From JAABRU01 sp050180235 (GTDB lineage: Bacteria; Desulfobacterota; Desulfobacteria; Desulfobacterales; Desulfococcaceae), in the NCBI GenBank assembly GCA_050180235.1, contig JBFXEJ010000045.1, positions 1-44,416 on the forward strand: a DNA stretch of 44,416 nt, written 5' to 3'. The position numbers and the translations under genes were made by a program. The stretch's first letter is position 1, and the number at the start of each line of letters is the position of its first letter. Shown here piece after piece: positions 25,205 through 33,425 of the stretch. The notes under the pieces are model-generated. The model searched no databases. It was not told the DNA's origin and saw only the letters and a program-made list of their open reading frames with translations.

Positions 25205-25609
25205 TTACAGCAGAAAGATCAGCACAGCAGTCATGACCGCCAGCAGTGAACCGTAAAAGACAACTATGGTCTGTGAAAACATGGCTGCAGACCATGTGTT
25301 TCTTCCACCAATAAAGGACTGGGGATTCATGGAAAAATCAATCTGCGTTTCCTCTTTTTTGCGAACATCATTATACACTTCCCTGAACAGGCGTTCCTGC
25401 CAGAGAAAATAACTGTCCAGAATCCAGAATACAATGACGGGAATAAAACAGATGCCTATCATTGCTGCTTTTTCTTTGGTTGCCAATGACAGAGCAATAA
25501 GTGCAGATACCAAAGTTACACTCCAGCCTTTGATCTGAAACGAGTTTGCCGCCATGCGGTTGACAACGCCCTGAATAAAATCAAGATGTTTGAGTTTGTT
25601 TTCGTTCAT
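25205..25609 (-). CDS. Small membrane protein with three hydrophobic segments, 134 aa
   Basis: Hydrophobic segments lie at about 28-43 (WSVTLVSALIALSLAT), 50-67 (MIGICFIPVIVFWILDSYFLW) and 112-134 (IVVFYGSLLAVMTAVLIFLL). An amphipathic N-terminus precedes them (KLKHLDFIQGVVNRMAANSFQIKG), and a charged loop with RKKEETQIDFSMNP lies between. My impression is that proteins of this layout are widespread and sometimes sit near TIR or NTPase genes, in the manner of SLATT-like two-helix membrane effectors, but I cannot assign it firmly. Start ATG 25609 lies just downstream of a 66-bp tandem duplication that covers its probable promoter. Confidence 0.75.
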   Translation of the reverse strand: MNENKLKHLDFIQGVVNRMAANSFQIKGWSVTLVSALIALSLATKEKAAMIGICFIPVIVFWILDSYFLWQERLFREVYNDVRKKEETQIDFSMNPQSFIGGRNTWSAAMFSQTIVVFYGSLLAVMTAVLIFLL

Positions 25610-25638
25610 ATTCGCCTCTCATCGATTTTTTTTTTCTT

Positions 25639-25774
25639 TATTTTAACCTAGGTTCGGCATAAGCAGAGTTAATCATGGTTCAGACAGAAATTTCCGTTAT
25701 TCAGTATTTTAACCTAGGTTCGGCATAAGCAGAGTTAATCATGGTTCAGACAGAAATTTCCGTTATTCAGTATT
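25639..25774. repeat. 66-bp direct tandem duplication
   Basis: The 66 bases at 25639-25704 are repeated exactly at 25705-25770, followed by the first four bases of a third unit. Each unit carries the palindrome AACCTAGGTT. The array lies between the orphan antitoxin and the membrane-protein gene, in the upstream region of the latter. Exact identity suggests a recent event. Confidence 0.95.
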
Positions 25775-25806
25775 GGATGAAATAACCCTCAGCAATGGCA
25801 TTTAGC

Positions 25807-26085
25807 TTATTTTCCTCTTACTGCCTGAATCGCGGCAGCCACATCACTTTCGACCTGATCCTGAATTGCATTTGTATTCCGTTTTCTGATTTCATCATAC
25901 ACGGCAAACCGTTCTTCCCGTTCACGGATTTGTTTCTGCAATTCCAGATAGCGGCTGTATCCAATAATAACGGCTATATTCCGTTCTCCGCTTTGGACAA
26001 TAGTATCAACATCCGAATTCCCTGCTGCTTTTAAAATATTTATAAAACAGGATTCCGCCTGGGTAGTACTGATGATCTGTTCCAT
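25807..26085 (-). CDS. Phd/YefM-type antitoxin without an adjacent toxin
   Basis: A 92-residue protein with the Phd/YefM fold: N-terminal strand and helix (IISTTQAESCFINILKAAGN), then VDTIVQSGERNIAVIIGYSRYLELQKQIRE, matching the usual V-x-I-x-x-x-(G/N)xxxAVL(I/V)Sxxx(Y/F)xxL pattern. The C-terminal half is charged and probably disordered, as expected for toxin-binding. ATG 26085 has an AAGGAG site. No RelE, Doc or PIN toxin gene follows; downstream is the tandem duplication. It is either an orphan or a regulator of the neighbouring TIR operon. Confidence 0.82.
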   Translation of the reverse strand: MEQIISTTQAESCFINILKAAGNSDVDTIVQSGERNIAVIIGYSRYLELQKQIREREERFAVYDEIRKRNTNAIQDQVESDVAAAIQAVRGK

Positions 26086-26226
26086 ACTATCACTCCTTTT
26101 TGTTTAAATGGATTTAATATTCTGAAATTAAATAAAATTAATTTTTGGATAGGTTCAGATGCTGAATCTGTTCCATCAGTTTCTGCTGAATTTGTGCTTT
26201 GATTGATTAAATTTTTCCACAACCCA

Positions 26227-28038
26227 TCATTTTAATTGGAAAACTTTTAATATTTGCCTTAATCCATTTTTATAATCAGAAAGATCAGCCCAGTGAAGAT
26301 TTTTCAATTTTTCATCACTAGGTTCAGTATTATCAAGTCTTGCAGGAATAATAAAAATTCCCTCTGAAGGGAATTCGTCAAGCAGTTCCAAAGCAATTTT
26401 CTGCTCTTTTTGGATAAAACCTTTTTTTGAAACAGAATTTTTTGAAATAATCAATAAAAAATATGATGATTTTCTGATAATGTTGGGTATTGTTTGTCTC
26501 CAATCCTGACCGAGACGAAGGTCTTCCCTGTCCAACCACGGATCTATACCTTCATGATTTAAATCATCATATATTCTTTTCGCAATACTATAATCTTCAC
26601 TCGCGTAGCTTATAAATACTCTGTTAGGTAAATCTTTATAAATCTCAGAGTTATGCAATGCTGATTGATGCCCTATAGAAATTAGTATTTGCCTTAATCC
26701 TTTCTCATAATCAGAAAGCTCAGCCCATTGAAGATTTTTCAATCTTTCATCAATAGGTTCGGTGTTATCAACTCTTGCCGGTATAATAAAAATTTTATCC
26801 GGAGGAAATTCATCAAGCAATTCCAAAGCGATTTTCTGCTCTTTTTGGATATAACCTCTTTTTGAAACCGAATTTTTTGAAATAATCAAAAAAAAATAGG
26901 ATGAATCTCTGATAATGTTAGGTATTGTTGTTCTCCAATTCTGACCGGGAAGAAGGTCTTCTCTGTCCAGCCACGGAGATATACCTTCCCGATTTAAATC
27001 ATCGTACAGTTTTTTCGCTATAGCGTAATCTTCACTCGCGTAGCTTATAAATACTTTAATCCTGTCTTTATACAGTTCTGTTTCCTGCCACGCAAAATCC
27101 AATTCAATAAGATGTCCATAAAATTTTTGATAGGCTCTGCTCATTGATGAAGAATCACTGCGCTCTTCAACAAGTACGGCAATTTCTTCACCATAGGCAT
27201 AATCTTTGATATGCGGCAGCATCACTTCATCAAAATATTCGGACAGATCACATTCTTTTGTCTGATAAAGTTCCTGAAACAATTTTTCAAATTTGTTCTG
27301 ATAGTCATTACGCCATTCCTGACGGAGTTTTTCCATATCCCTTTCAACCCGGCTGGGAAGCGGAAAAATGGCTAACGGACGAAAATCATTTGAGGCTCTG
27401 CGGTATTCAACTGCCTGCCGGATGAGTTTTAAAAGCCCGTCTATGCTTTGCCGGTTCGGAGTAAACACCCCCACCAGTTTTTCCGGCAGAAGCATGGTGC
27501 ATATTCCGCTGATGTCAGTCAGACCGGTGCGGGAATCTATCAGGACATATTCATAGCGTGAAGCCAGCAGTTCTCCAAAAATCCGTATGGCTTCTCCAAA
27601 CTGATTATAAAAATCATACCAGTCAAAGGATGTCACCCGTTCGGAATATCCGGCATCGAATTTTCCGGCTTTCATTATGTCAAGATTTGGAAGTACATCC
27701 CGAACAATATAGTCATCAAGAGGCATTTTTTTTTCAAATACTGTCCAGCCTTCCTGAATACTTTTTTTGTATAATCGTTTGTTTTTTTTGAAAATGGTTT
27801 GCAATGAACAAAAATAGTCAATGATTCCTTTCCGTTCCTCACTGATTTTTTCCGAGTGCCTTGAAAAAAAATTATGAAGACCCGGAGCTTCCAAGTCAAA
27901 ATCTGCCATTAAGATTCGTTTTGACGATTTTTCAAATTTTCTGGAAAGCAGGCAGGCCACATTCGCAAGCGACATGGATCGCCCTGTTCCGCCTTTATAA
28001 GAATAAAATGTGATAATTGTTCCCTGCTGATTCATCAT
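26227..28038 (-). CDS. ParA/MinD-like NTPase fused to two tandem TIR domains
   Basis: A 603-residue protein. Residues 1 to about 325 are a SIMIBI-type NTPase with a deviant Walker A (YKGGTGRS, Lys15), ADFDLEAPGLHNFF and YVLIDSRTGLTD. Two TIR domains follow, starting at about residues 327 (KVFISYASEDYAIAK) and 471 (RVFISYASEDYSIAK), 435 bp apart and close to identical. Each keeps SKNSVSK..(Y/F)IQKEQ, where the Glu aligns with the catalytic Glu of TIR NADases. ATG 28038 forms an ATGA overlap with the upstream TIR gene, so the longer 632-residue reading is unlikely. The function is inferred to be NTP-regulated TIR signalling or abortive defence; the exact system is not one I can name. Confidence 0.85.
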   Translation of the reverse strand: MMNQQGTIITFYSYKGGTGRSMSLANVACLLSRKFEKSSKRILMADFDLEAPGLHNFFSRHSEKISEERKGIIDYFCSLQTIFKKNKRLYKKSIQEGWTVFEKKMPLDDYIVRDVLPNLDIMKAGKFDAGYSERVTSFDWYDFYNQFGEAIRIFGELLASRYEYVLIDSRTGLTDISGICTMLLPEKLVGVFTPNRQSIDGLLKLIRQAVEYRRASNDFRPLAIFPLPSRVERDMEKLRQEWRNDYQNKFEKLFQELYQTKECDLSEYFDEVMLPHIKDYAYGEEIAVLVEERSDSSSMSRAYQKFYGHLIELDFAWQETELYKDRIKVFISYASEDYAIAKKLYDDLNREGISPWLDREDLLPGQNWRTTIPNIIRDSSYFFLIISKNSVSKRGYIQKEQKIALELLDEFPPDKIFIIPARVDNTEPIDERLKNLQWAELSDYEKGLRQILISIGHQSALHNSEIYKDLPNRVFISYASEDYSIAKRIYDDLNHEGIDPWLDREDLRLGQDWRQTIPNIIRKSSYFLLIISKNSVSKKGFIQKEQKIALELLDEFPSEGIFIIPARLDNTEPSDEKLKNLHWADLSDYKNGLRQILKVFQLK

Positions 28039-28685
28039 AATTTCTTTTTCCGAAAGGGCATTGACTGCTGCTGTGTATGGTAATCGGAAAATGCTGAACT
28101 GGCGGCAAACTGAAAACTGTCGCAATCCGCTTCCACACAGTTTTCAGATAAGGTAATGGCTATTTCTTCAATACGTCCGCCAATTTTATTGATTATTCCC
28201 CGATATTCGTTTGTGGCATAATATCTTCTGCCGGTGGTTATCAGTCGGGACATATCATGATATTGAATTTTTTTAACCGGGTCAGGCAGTATTTCAGAAT
28301 TTCTTACAATAACCGGGATAATAGCATGAAATTCTGCATCTGGAAAACGTCTTCTGCTTAATTCATCCATGCTTGCCCACTCAATACCGCACCATTTATG
28401 ATCAGGATGATAATATATCGGAGCACATACAGCGACCAAAGCCATGCTTCGGCATAAGGCGTTCAGCATCGTTGTTTCCCATCTGTCACCGCCGATAACA
28501 TCAGTCAGGTCTAAAAAGACTCTGGGATTTGAAAAAGACAGTGCCAGCCATTGCTCTATGCTTTGTTTCAGCCTTTCCGCACATCCGGTTATATCCGGGT
28601 TCAGCGTACGGGGCCAACTGATAAAACAGTGATATTCATATCCGGCTTCCCAAAGCCATTTGTCTGTCTGCGGTGTCAGATTCAT
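28035..28685 (-). CDS. TIR-domain protein, FxsC-like
   Basis: A 216-residue protein with one TIR-like domain over residues 15-170. YEYHCFISWPRT is the first strand, PRVFLDLTDVIGGDRWETTMLNALCRSMALVAVCAPIYY the BB-loop to strand D region, and WCGIEWASMDEL contains the WCxxE motif of the TIR catalytic site. The layout resembles the TIR proteins of actinobacterial FxSxx-COOH systems, which also pair with KGG(T/V)GR-type ParA-like ATPases. The C-terminus (residues 175-216) is variable. Its stop overlaps the start of the NTPase-TIR-TIR gene, so the two form an operon. The promoter should lie in 28686-28828. Confidence 0.82.
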   Translation of the reverse strand: MNLTPQTDKWLWEAGYEYHCFISWPRTLNPDITGCAERLKQSIEQWLALSFSNPRVFLDLTDVIGGDRWETTMLNALCRSMALVAVCAPIYYHPDHKWCGIEWASMDELSRRRFPDAEFHAIIPVIVRNSEILPDPVKKIQYHDMSRLITTGRRYYATNEYRGIINKIGGRIEEIAITLSENCVEADCDSFQFAASSAFSDYHTQQQSMPFRKKKL

Positions 28686-28828
28686 ATGGTTACGCAGAAT
28701 TTCCTATTGATTGTTGCATCGTGATTCTTTTCTCCACTGCAAAACAGGACAAGCGGAAAGATTTCGCTGGGCAAACGGGGACACCTTCAAAAAATCAGAA
28801 TATCCTTTACCATAAACTTTCCCCGTCT

Positions 28829-30940
28829 TCAAACCTTTTTCCTGAAAGCATCTGCTTTCCGTTTTCCGCCAACAAGAGACGAGAGCATACTGATATAGGA
28901 TTCGGTTTCTTTGGCCTGGGCTGCGAGTTCCTCTGCCGCTGCTGCGGATTCCTGCGCATTTGCTGCCACCTGCTGTGCGGCTTTGTCAATTTCGCTTGCG
29001 GCAAGACTGAGCTGCTCAATTCCCCGTGACTGTTCCCGGCTGGCATGTGTGATGGATTCGGTTTTTTCTCCCATTGCAGTGGCTGATTCGATAATATCGG
29101 TAAAATCATTGTTGACCAGTTGAATTGACTGCGAGGCTTCACTGATCCGGCTAAGGGTGTTGTGCAGCAGTCCCTGGGTTTTTTTTGCGGCATTGGCTGT
29201 ATGTGCTGCCAGGTTTTTCACCTCACCTGCCACAACAGCGAAACTTGCGCCTGCATTGCCTGCACGCGCTGCCTCCACAGCCGCATTCAGGGCCAGGAGA
29301 TTGGTCTGGAATGCAATGGATTCAATATCTTTTATAATCTGGGTTATATTGTCACTGTCAGCCTCAATCTGCACCATGTTACGGGTCAGTTCCATGAGGG
29401 ATTTCAGGGATCTGGCGGATTTCTGGATATTTTCATTCATCAGTTCCTCGGTTCCCCGTGTCATAATAGAAGTTTCCTGACTCATTGCCGCCATTTCCTC
29501 AATCGCGGCTGAGGATTGTTCAATGGCAGCGGCCTGATGGCTGATATTTTCCGCAACATGCTGACTGCCCACAGCAATCTGATCCGCGGCTGCGGCCATC
29601 TGCTGTGCAATTTCCCTGAGACCGGTTACAGTCCGCTGAATGGGACGGGTGATGCTGCTCCTGATAACAATATAGAGAATTATCCACACTGCAAGCAGAA
29701 TGCCGAGGGTCAGGGCAAGAATCCGTGTCAGCGTCCGTCTGATTTCTTCATTTATTTCCCGTCTGACTTCAGAAATGCGGCGGGTCATTGACAATTCTGC
29801 CGCTTGTGTCCGGGCTTTGAGTTCTTCCTGTCTTTTTTTCAGTATGGCATCAATATCATCTGTGTATATTCCGGTTCCGATGATCCAGTCCCAGGGTTTG
29901 AATATCTGAACAAAGGAAAGTTTGGGCATGGGTTCCTCTGCCCCGTATCTGGGCCAGTAATAATCCACATACCCTTCCCCTTTTTCCAGACAGACCCGGA
30001 CAAATTCCAGAAACAGATGTTTGCCGTTAATATCTTTGTATTCACCCAGATGGCTGCCGTTGAGTTCCGGTTTGTAGGGATGCATAATCATAATCGGCTG
30101 GGTGTCATTAATCCAGAAATAGTCATTGTTTTCCGGGCCGTAGCGGATATTTTTTATGGTTTCCTCGGCCTCTGCCTTTAGCTGATCCTCGGCGAGTTCC
30201 AGATACACACCGGATCCGATAATCCAGTTCCAGGGTTTGAAAAGCCGGACAAAAGAGAGTTTGGGACCTGTATCGTCTGATCCGTATCTGGGCCACTGGT
30301 AATCCACAAATCCCTCACCCTTTTCCGTGCAGACTTTGACAAATTCCATAAAAAGGTGTTTGCCTTTGGGGTCTTTGTATTTGCTCAGATCAGTTCCGTC
30401 AAGTTCAGGTTTGTAGGGGTGCATGATCATATACGGCCGGGTGTCATTGATCCAGAAATAATCCTTGTTTTCCGGGCCGTAACGGAGATTTTTTATGATC
30501 CTCAAAGCCTCTTCCCTCTGCTGATCAGGAGAAAGACGTTCGTCTTTGGACAATGTTTCCAGTATTCCAAAAACCGAGTCAACACTGTTGCGTATCTGTT
30601 CTGCAAATACAATTTTCAGTTTTTCCGGATCATGGGCATCATCATATGCTTTCTGCATAACACTCATGGCCACCTGCACCTGGGATTTCAGGAACTCCTT
30701 TTTCCGGGAAACAAGTTCTTCCCTGAATTCCGCTGCCTGACGTGCACCGTCCGCATTTATCTGGCGGAGATGTTCTTCATTGAGATTTTCCATCCGGCTG
30801 ACAGTCATCCGGCCTGTGCCGCGAATCCGGTTTAAGGCCATTATGCTGAGACCTGCCGCGGTGATCAGAATGGAAACCGTCATAAGCACAATGATTCTGG
30901 CATGGACGGTATTCATACGAAATTTCAGGCTTATTTTCAT
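28829..30940 (-). CDS. Methyl-accepting chemotaxis protein with tandem Cache modules
   Basis: A 703-residue chemoreceptor. A first helix (IIVLMTVSILITAAGLSIMAL, about 15-36) leads into a periplasmic region with two copies of a Cache module, each with YFWINDT-PxMIMHPYKPELxG and KLSFV-(R/Q)-(L/I)FKPW(N/D)WIIG(S/T)G(V/I)Y. A second helix (LALTLGILLAVWIILYIVI, about 425) is followed by a HAMP-like linker and a signalling domain with IAFQTNLLALNAAVEAARAGNAGASFAVVAGEVKNLA. ATG 30940 is preceded by AGGGAAGG; an upstream extension to 31024 is unlikely. Such double Cache sensors usually bind small organic acids. No che genes are nearby. Confidence 0.9.
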   Translation of the reverse strand: MKISLKFRMNTVHARIIVLMTVSILITAAGLSIMALNRIRGTGRMTVSRMENLNEEHLRQINADGARQAAEFREELVSRKKEFLKSQVQVAMSVMQKAYDDAHDPEKLKIVFAEQIRNSVDSVFGILETLSKDERLSPDQQREEALRIIKNLRYGPENKDYFWINDTRPYMIMHPYKPELDGTDLSKYKDPKGKHLFMEFVKVCTEKGEGFVDYQWPRYGSDDTGPKLSFVRLFKPWNWIIGSGVYLELAEDQLKAEAEETIKNIRYGPENNDYFWINDTQPIMIMHPYKPELNGSHLGEYKDINGKHLFLEFVRVCLEKGEGYVDYYWPRYGAEEPMPKLSFVQIFKPWDWIIGTGIYTDDIDAILKKRQEELKARTQAAELSMTRRISEVRREINEEIRRTLTRILALTLGILLAVWIILYIVIRSSITRPIQRTVTGLREIAQQMAAAADQIAVGSQHVAENISHQAAAIEQSSAAIEEMAAMSQETSIMTRGTEELMNENIQKSARSLKSLMELTRNMVQIEADSDNITQIIKDIESIAFQTNLLALNAAVEAARAGNAGASFAVVAGEVKNLAAHTANAAKKTQGLLHNTLSRISEASQSIQLVNNDFTDIIESATAMGEKTESITHASREQSRGIEQLSLAASEIDKAAQQVAANAQESAAAAEELAAQAKETESYISMLSSLVGGKRKADAFRKKV

Positions 30941-31230
30941 GTGCGTACCTTCCCTGATTTCTGAGTTTTCTGTAAGAACAGAATTCGAATCTGACTGACT
31001 GATATTGACACAACTGCCTGGCAAAAAGCAAGCATTCTTTCATAAAATAAACTTGGTTCAACCACTTATTCCCAATGGAACAGGTGATTAATCCGCCTTT
31101 CACTGCAAATGCTGCGGGACTCCGGAAAGCCTGCTTAGGCGGTTTACAGAAAAGAATATACTGCTTTGCCAACTTTGGCTTTATACGCCGAAGTCTGGGG
31201 AAAAGCCGGATTTTTTGGAAAAATCCGGTT

Positions 31231-31314
31231 TTTGCGGCTCACAGGTTCAGGCATGGTTCCAGCATTGCGGTTTCTGTGAAAACACTGAAGAGATATTCAT
31301 TTTCAGAAATCACC
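31231..31314 (-). repeat. Degenerate family B element beside the LysR gene
   Basis: Reading leftwards from GAAATCACC at 31306-31314, the AATGAATATCTC and GGTTC..TGAGC blocks resemble a diverged family B copy in reverse orientation. The flanking TTA at 31315-31317 also forms the TAA stop codon of the LysR gene. Confidence 0.45.
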
Positions 31315-32229
31315 TTACATCTCCGTTTTTCTGATTTTTGGAATAATCTCTTTCAGAAAACGGGTAAAGACCTGGGATAAAGGGGATGGGGTTCTGTGTC
31401 CTGATGTGCTGAGATAAAAATTACGTTTCAGATCCAGTCCCAGGACTGTCAGAGCTCTTAGGGAACCGGCACGCAGTTCATCAGCCACTGCCATGCAGGA
31501 AAGAACAGAAATTCCCACATGGCTTTTAATTCCCTGTATCACCGCGGCTGTACTGCCCATTTCAGCAATTATATTGAGATGTTCCGTATCATATCCGATG
31601 CGGGACAGACTGCTGCGGATGGCTTTGAGTGTGCCGGAACCCGGTTCACGGACAATAAAGGGTTCCTGCAAAAGCATATCAGCTTCAATTGCTTCCCGAT
31701 CCGCCCATTTATGATCCGCAGGAACTATCAGCCGCATCCGGTCGGCCAGAAGTTTTTCCTGAACTATTTTTTTTTCACCGGTTTTTGCGCCCACAATTCC
31801 CAGCTCCAGACCACCGGAAAGAATATCTTCGATAACACTGTCTGTATCTCCGATGCGCAGGGATATTTTCACATCAGGATAGCGCCTGACAAAATGTCCC
31901 ACCACCCTGGGAAGAATGTACACACCCGGAATGGTGCTTCCTCCTATGAGCAGATGTCCCCTGACCTTGCCGTGAAAATCGGCCAGCGCGGTTTCGGTTT
32001 CATCCCGCAGGGAAAGAAGTTTTCTGGCATAATCGTAAAGCAGTTCCCCTGCTTTGGTGGGCAGCACCTCTTTGGAAAGCCGGTCAATCAGACGGCAGCC
32101 GAAATGCTCTTCCAGATCCCGGATATGACTGCTGATCGTGGGCTGGGAAAGGTGAACTGTTTTTCCTGCTTTGGAAAAACTGCGGGACTCAACCACCCTG
32201 CAGAAAATATGAAGTTGCCATAAATCCAT
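31315..32229 (-). CDS. LysR-family transcriptional regulator
   Basis: A 304-residue regulator. The N-terminal winged helix-turn-helix reads MDLWQLHIFCRVVESRSFSKAGKTVHLSQPTISSHIRDLEEHFG. The effector domain starts at about residue 90 (RGHLLIGGSTIPGVYILPRVVGHFVRRYPDVKI). The GxSTIPG pattern recalls the CysB/CysL-like group and the LysR regulators linked with selenium metabolism, but the target is not given by neighbours. It lies downstream of coaD on the same strand, separated by a 159-bp inverted repeat. ATG 32229 is used. Confidence 0.87.
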   Translation of the reverse strand: MDLWQLHIFCRVVESRSFSKAGKTVHLSQPTISSHIRDLEEHFGCRLIDRLSKEVLPTKAGELLYDYARKLLSLRDETETALADFHGKVRGHLLIGGSTIPGVYILPRVVGHFVRRYPDVKISLRIGDTDSVIEDILSGGLELGIVGAKTGEKKIVQEKLLADRMRLIVPADHKWADREAIEADMLLQEPFIVREPGSGTLKAIRSSLSRIGYDTEHLNIIAEMGSTAAVIQGIKSHVGISVLSCMAVADELRAGSLRALTVLGLDLKRNFYLSTSGHRTPSPLSQVFTRFLKEIIPKIRKTEM

Positions 32230-32234
32230 GATTT

Positions 32235-32393
32235 CAGTTATCAGTGAACAGTTATCAGTTATCAGTTTCCAGTTATCATTTGTCAGTTGTCATTTGTCAG
32301 AAAAACAGCCATCGGTGTTCAGGTTTCAGTTCAGATACTTCCTGTTTACTGTTTACTGATAACTGATAACTGTTTACTGTTCACTGTTCACTG
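32235..32393. repeat. Long inverted repeat of CAGTTATCAGTGAACAG type
   Basis: CAGTGAACAGTTATCAGTTA near 32241 pairs with AACTGATAACTG...TTCACTG near 32360-32391. The array is built from short units (AGTTATCAGT, AGTGAACAG, GTCATTTGTC). It can form a long hairpin between coaD and the LysR gene. A related array lies at 39771-39890. Confidence 0.8.
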
Positions 32394-32400
32394 ACCCCTT

Positions 32401-32889
32401 TTATTTTAAAAACCCGTTTTTCTTTTTCAGGTTCTGACTGACCAGAGGCGGAACCATATCGTCAATGTCGCCGCCGAAACAGGCCACTTCTTTGATAATG
32501 GAGGAACTGGTGAATATCCAGCGCAGACCTGTCATAAGAAAAACCGTCTGAATATCCCGGTTGAGTTTCCTGTTCATCAGGGCCATCTGAAATTCGTATT
32601 CAAAATCAGACACAGCCCGCATTCCCCGCAGAATAGCTGAGGCATTGCGTTTTGCTGCGTAATCCATGAGCAGCCCGTGGGATGAGTCCACTTCCACGTT
32701 ATTGTATTCCCTGAGACTGTCATGGAGCATTTCCATCCGCTCTTCCACTGTAAACATGCTTTTTTTAGATGGGTTGCACAGAATGGTGACAATAATTTTG
32801 TCAAACAGTCCCACTGCTCTCTGGATGATGTCCAGATGGCCGTTTGTCACCGGATCAAATGATCCGGGATAAATAGCAATACGTTCCAT
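32401..32889 (-). CDS. coaD: Phosphopantetheine adenylyltransferase
   Basis: A 162-residue enzyme that adenylylates 4'-phosphopantetheine in coenzyme A synthesis. YPGSFDPVTNGHLDII holds the (T/H)xGH nucleotidyltransferase motif; ILRGMRAVSDFEYEFQMALMNRKL is the substrate-binding block, and FTSSSIIKEVACFGGDI the ISSSxVKE-like motif. The usual MTSPEYSFISSS region reads LMTGLRWIFTSSS, with a Trp substitution. ATG 32889 follows the conserved MERIAIYPGSFDP start. In many genomes coaD directly follows rsmD; here a toxin-antitoxin pair lies between. Confidence 0.96.
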   Translation of the reverse strand: MERIAIYPGSFDPVTNGHLDIIQRAVGLFDKIIVTILCNPSKKSMFTVEERMEMLHDSLREYNNVEVDSSHGLLMDYAAKRNASAILRGMRAVSDFEYEFQMALMNRKLNRDIQTVFLMTGLRWIFTSSSIIKEVACFGGDIDDMVPPLVSQNLKKKNGFLK

Positions 32890-32910
32890 AATCCGCCTTT
32901 GGTGAATAAA

Positions 32911-32970
32911 GCAGAACAGACTTCCAGCCTGTTCTGCGGCATATGAACAGGCCGGAAGCCTGTTTTTTTG
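32911..32970. terminator. Pair of hairpins between vapC-like gene and coaD
   Basis: GCAGAACAGACTTCCAGCCTGTTCTGC (first hairpin, 32922-32939 core) and AACAGGC-CGGAA-GCCTGTT followed by seven T residues (second) lie in the coaD upstream region. The T-run suits a plus-strand terminator, so its role for the minus-strand genes is unclear. Confidence 0.4.
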
Positions 32971-33011
32971 TTTTCATTGTGAAAAAACAGCAGAGATTCA
33001 AAAACTGGTTC

Positions 33012-33425
33012 TCAGATAATCTCACGCATTAAGACCTGAAATCCTGCCTGAGCAAAATGTTTGTCAAAGGTCAATGCCTGACGTATTTTTCTTTTTCTCA
33101 TCACAACAAATGACACACAATCAATCAGCCCCCATTCTTTATCCTGATAGGTTTTATAAAGTTCAAATGCCTGCCGGAATAATTCAGGGGAGAGATGAAC
33201 AATCTCTGTATCATCTGAATGCAAAAACTCTTCAATGATGTCAACTGATTCATTTTTATAACCTTTGGCTAAGGCATTCCCAATCTCCAGCAGTACAGCA
33301 TCAGTAGTCAGGAAAGGATAACCTTCAAACTGTTCTGACAATGCAGCCGCCTGCTGATGATACTGATCCCGGCGGTTGATCAATGCAATAACAAACACGG
33401 TATCAAGAAATATGGGAATGCGCAT
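33012..33425 (-). CDS. PIN-domain toxin, VapC-like
   Basis: A 137-residue PIN-domain RNase. Acidic residues expected in the active site are visible in IFLDTVFVIALIN, TTDAVLLEIGNAL (Asp/Glu), WGLIDCVSF and LTFDKHFAQAGF. The length is normal for VapC. It overlaps its antitoxin gene by 23 bases. The module is inserted between rsmD and coaD. Confidence 0.87.
   Translation of the reverse strand: MRIPIFLDTVFVIALINRRDQYHQQAAALSEQFEGYPFLTTDAVLLEIGNALAKGYKNESVDIIEEFLHSDDTEIVHLSPELFRQAFELYKTYQDKEWGLIDCVSFVVMRKRKIRQALTFDKHFAQAGFQVLMREII

Noticed and set aside
25639..25774. CRISPR or attachment site
   Set aside because: There are only two full units of 66 bp directly abutting, without spacers or an integrase gene nearby; it is a simple tandem duplication.
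26040..26222. 60-codon minus-strand frame between the Phd-type gene and the NTPase gene
   Set aside because: It overlaps the start of the Phd-type gene and has no ribosome-binding site or similarity.
28039..28125. Upstream start of the NTPase-TIR-TIR protein giving 632 residues
   Set aside because: The added residues overlap the end of the TIR gene and lack similarity; ATG 28038 gives an ATGA coupling junction directly before the NTPase fold.
32235..32393. CRISPR-like array
   Set aside because: The units are short, irregular and in both orientations with no unique spacers and no cas genes; it is an inverted-repeat array.
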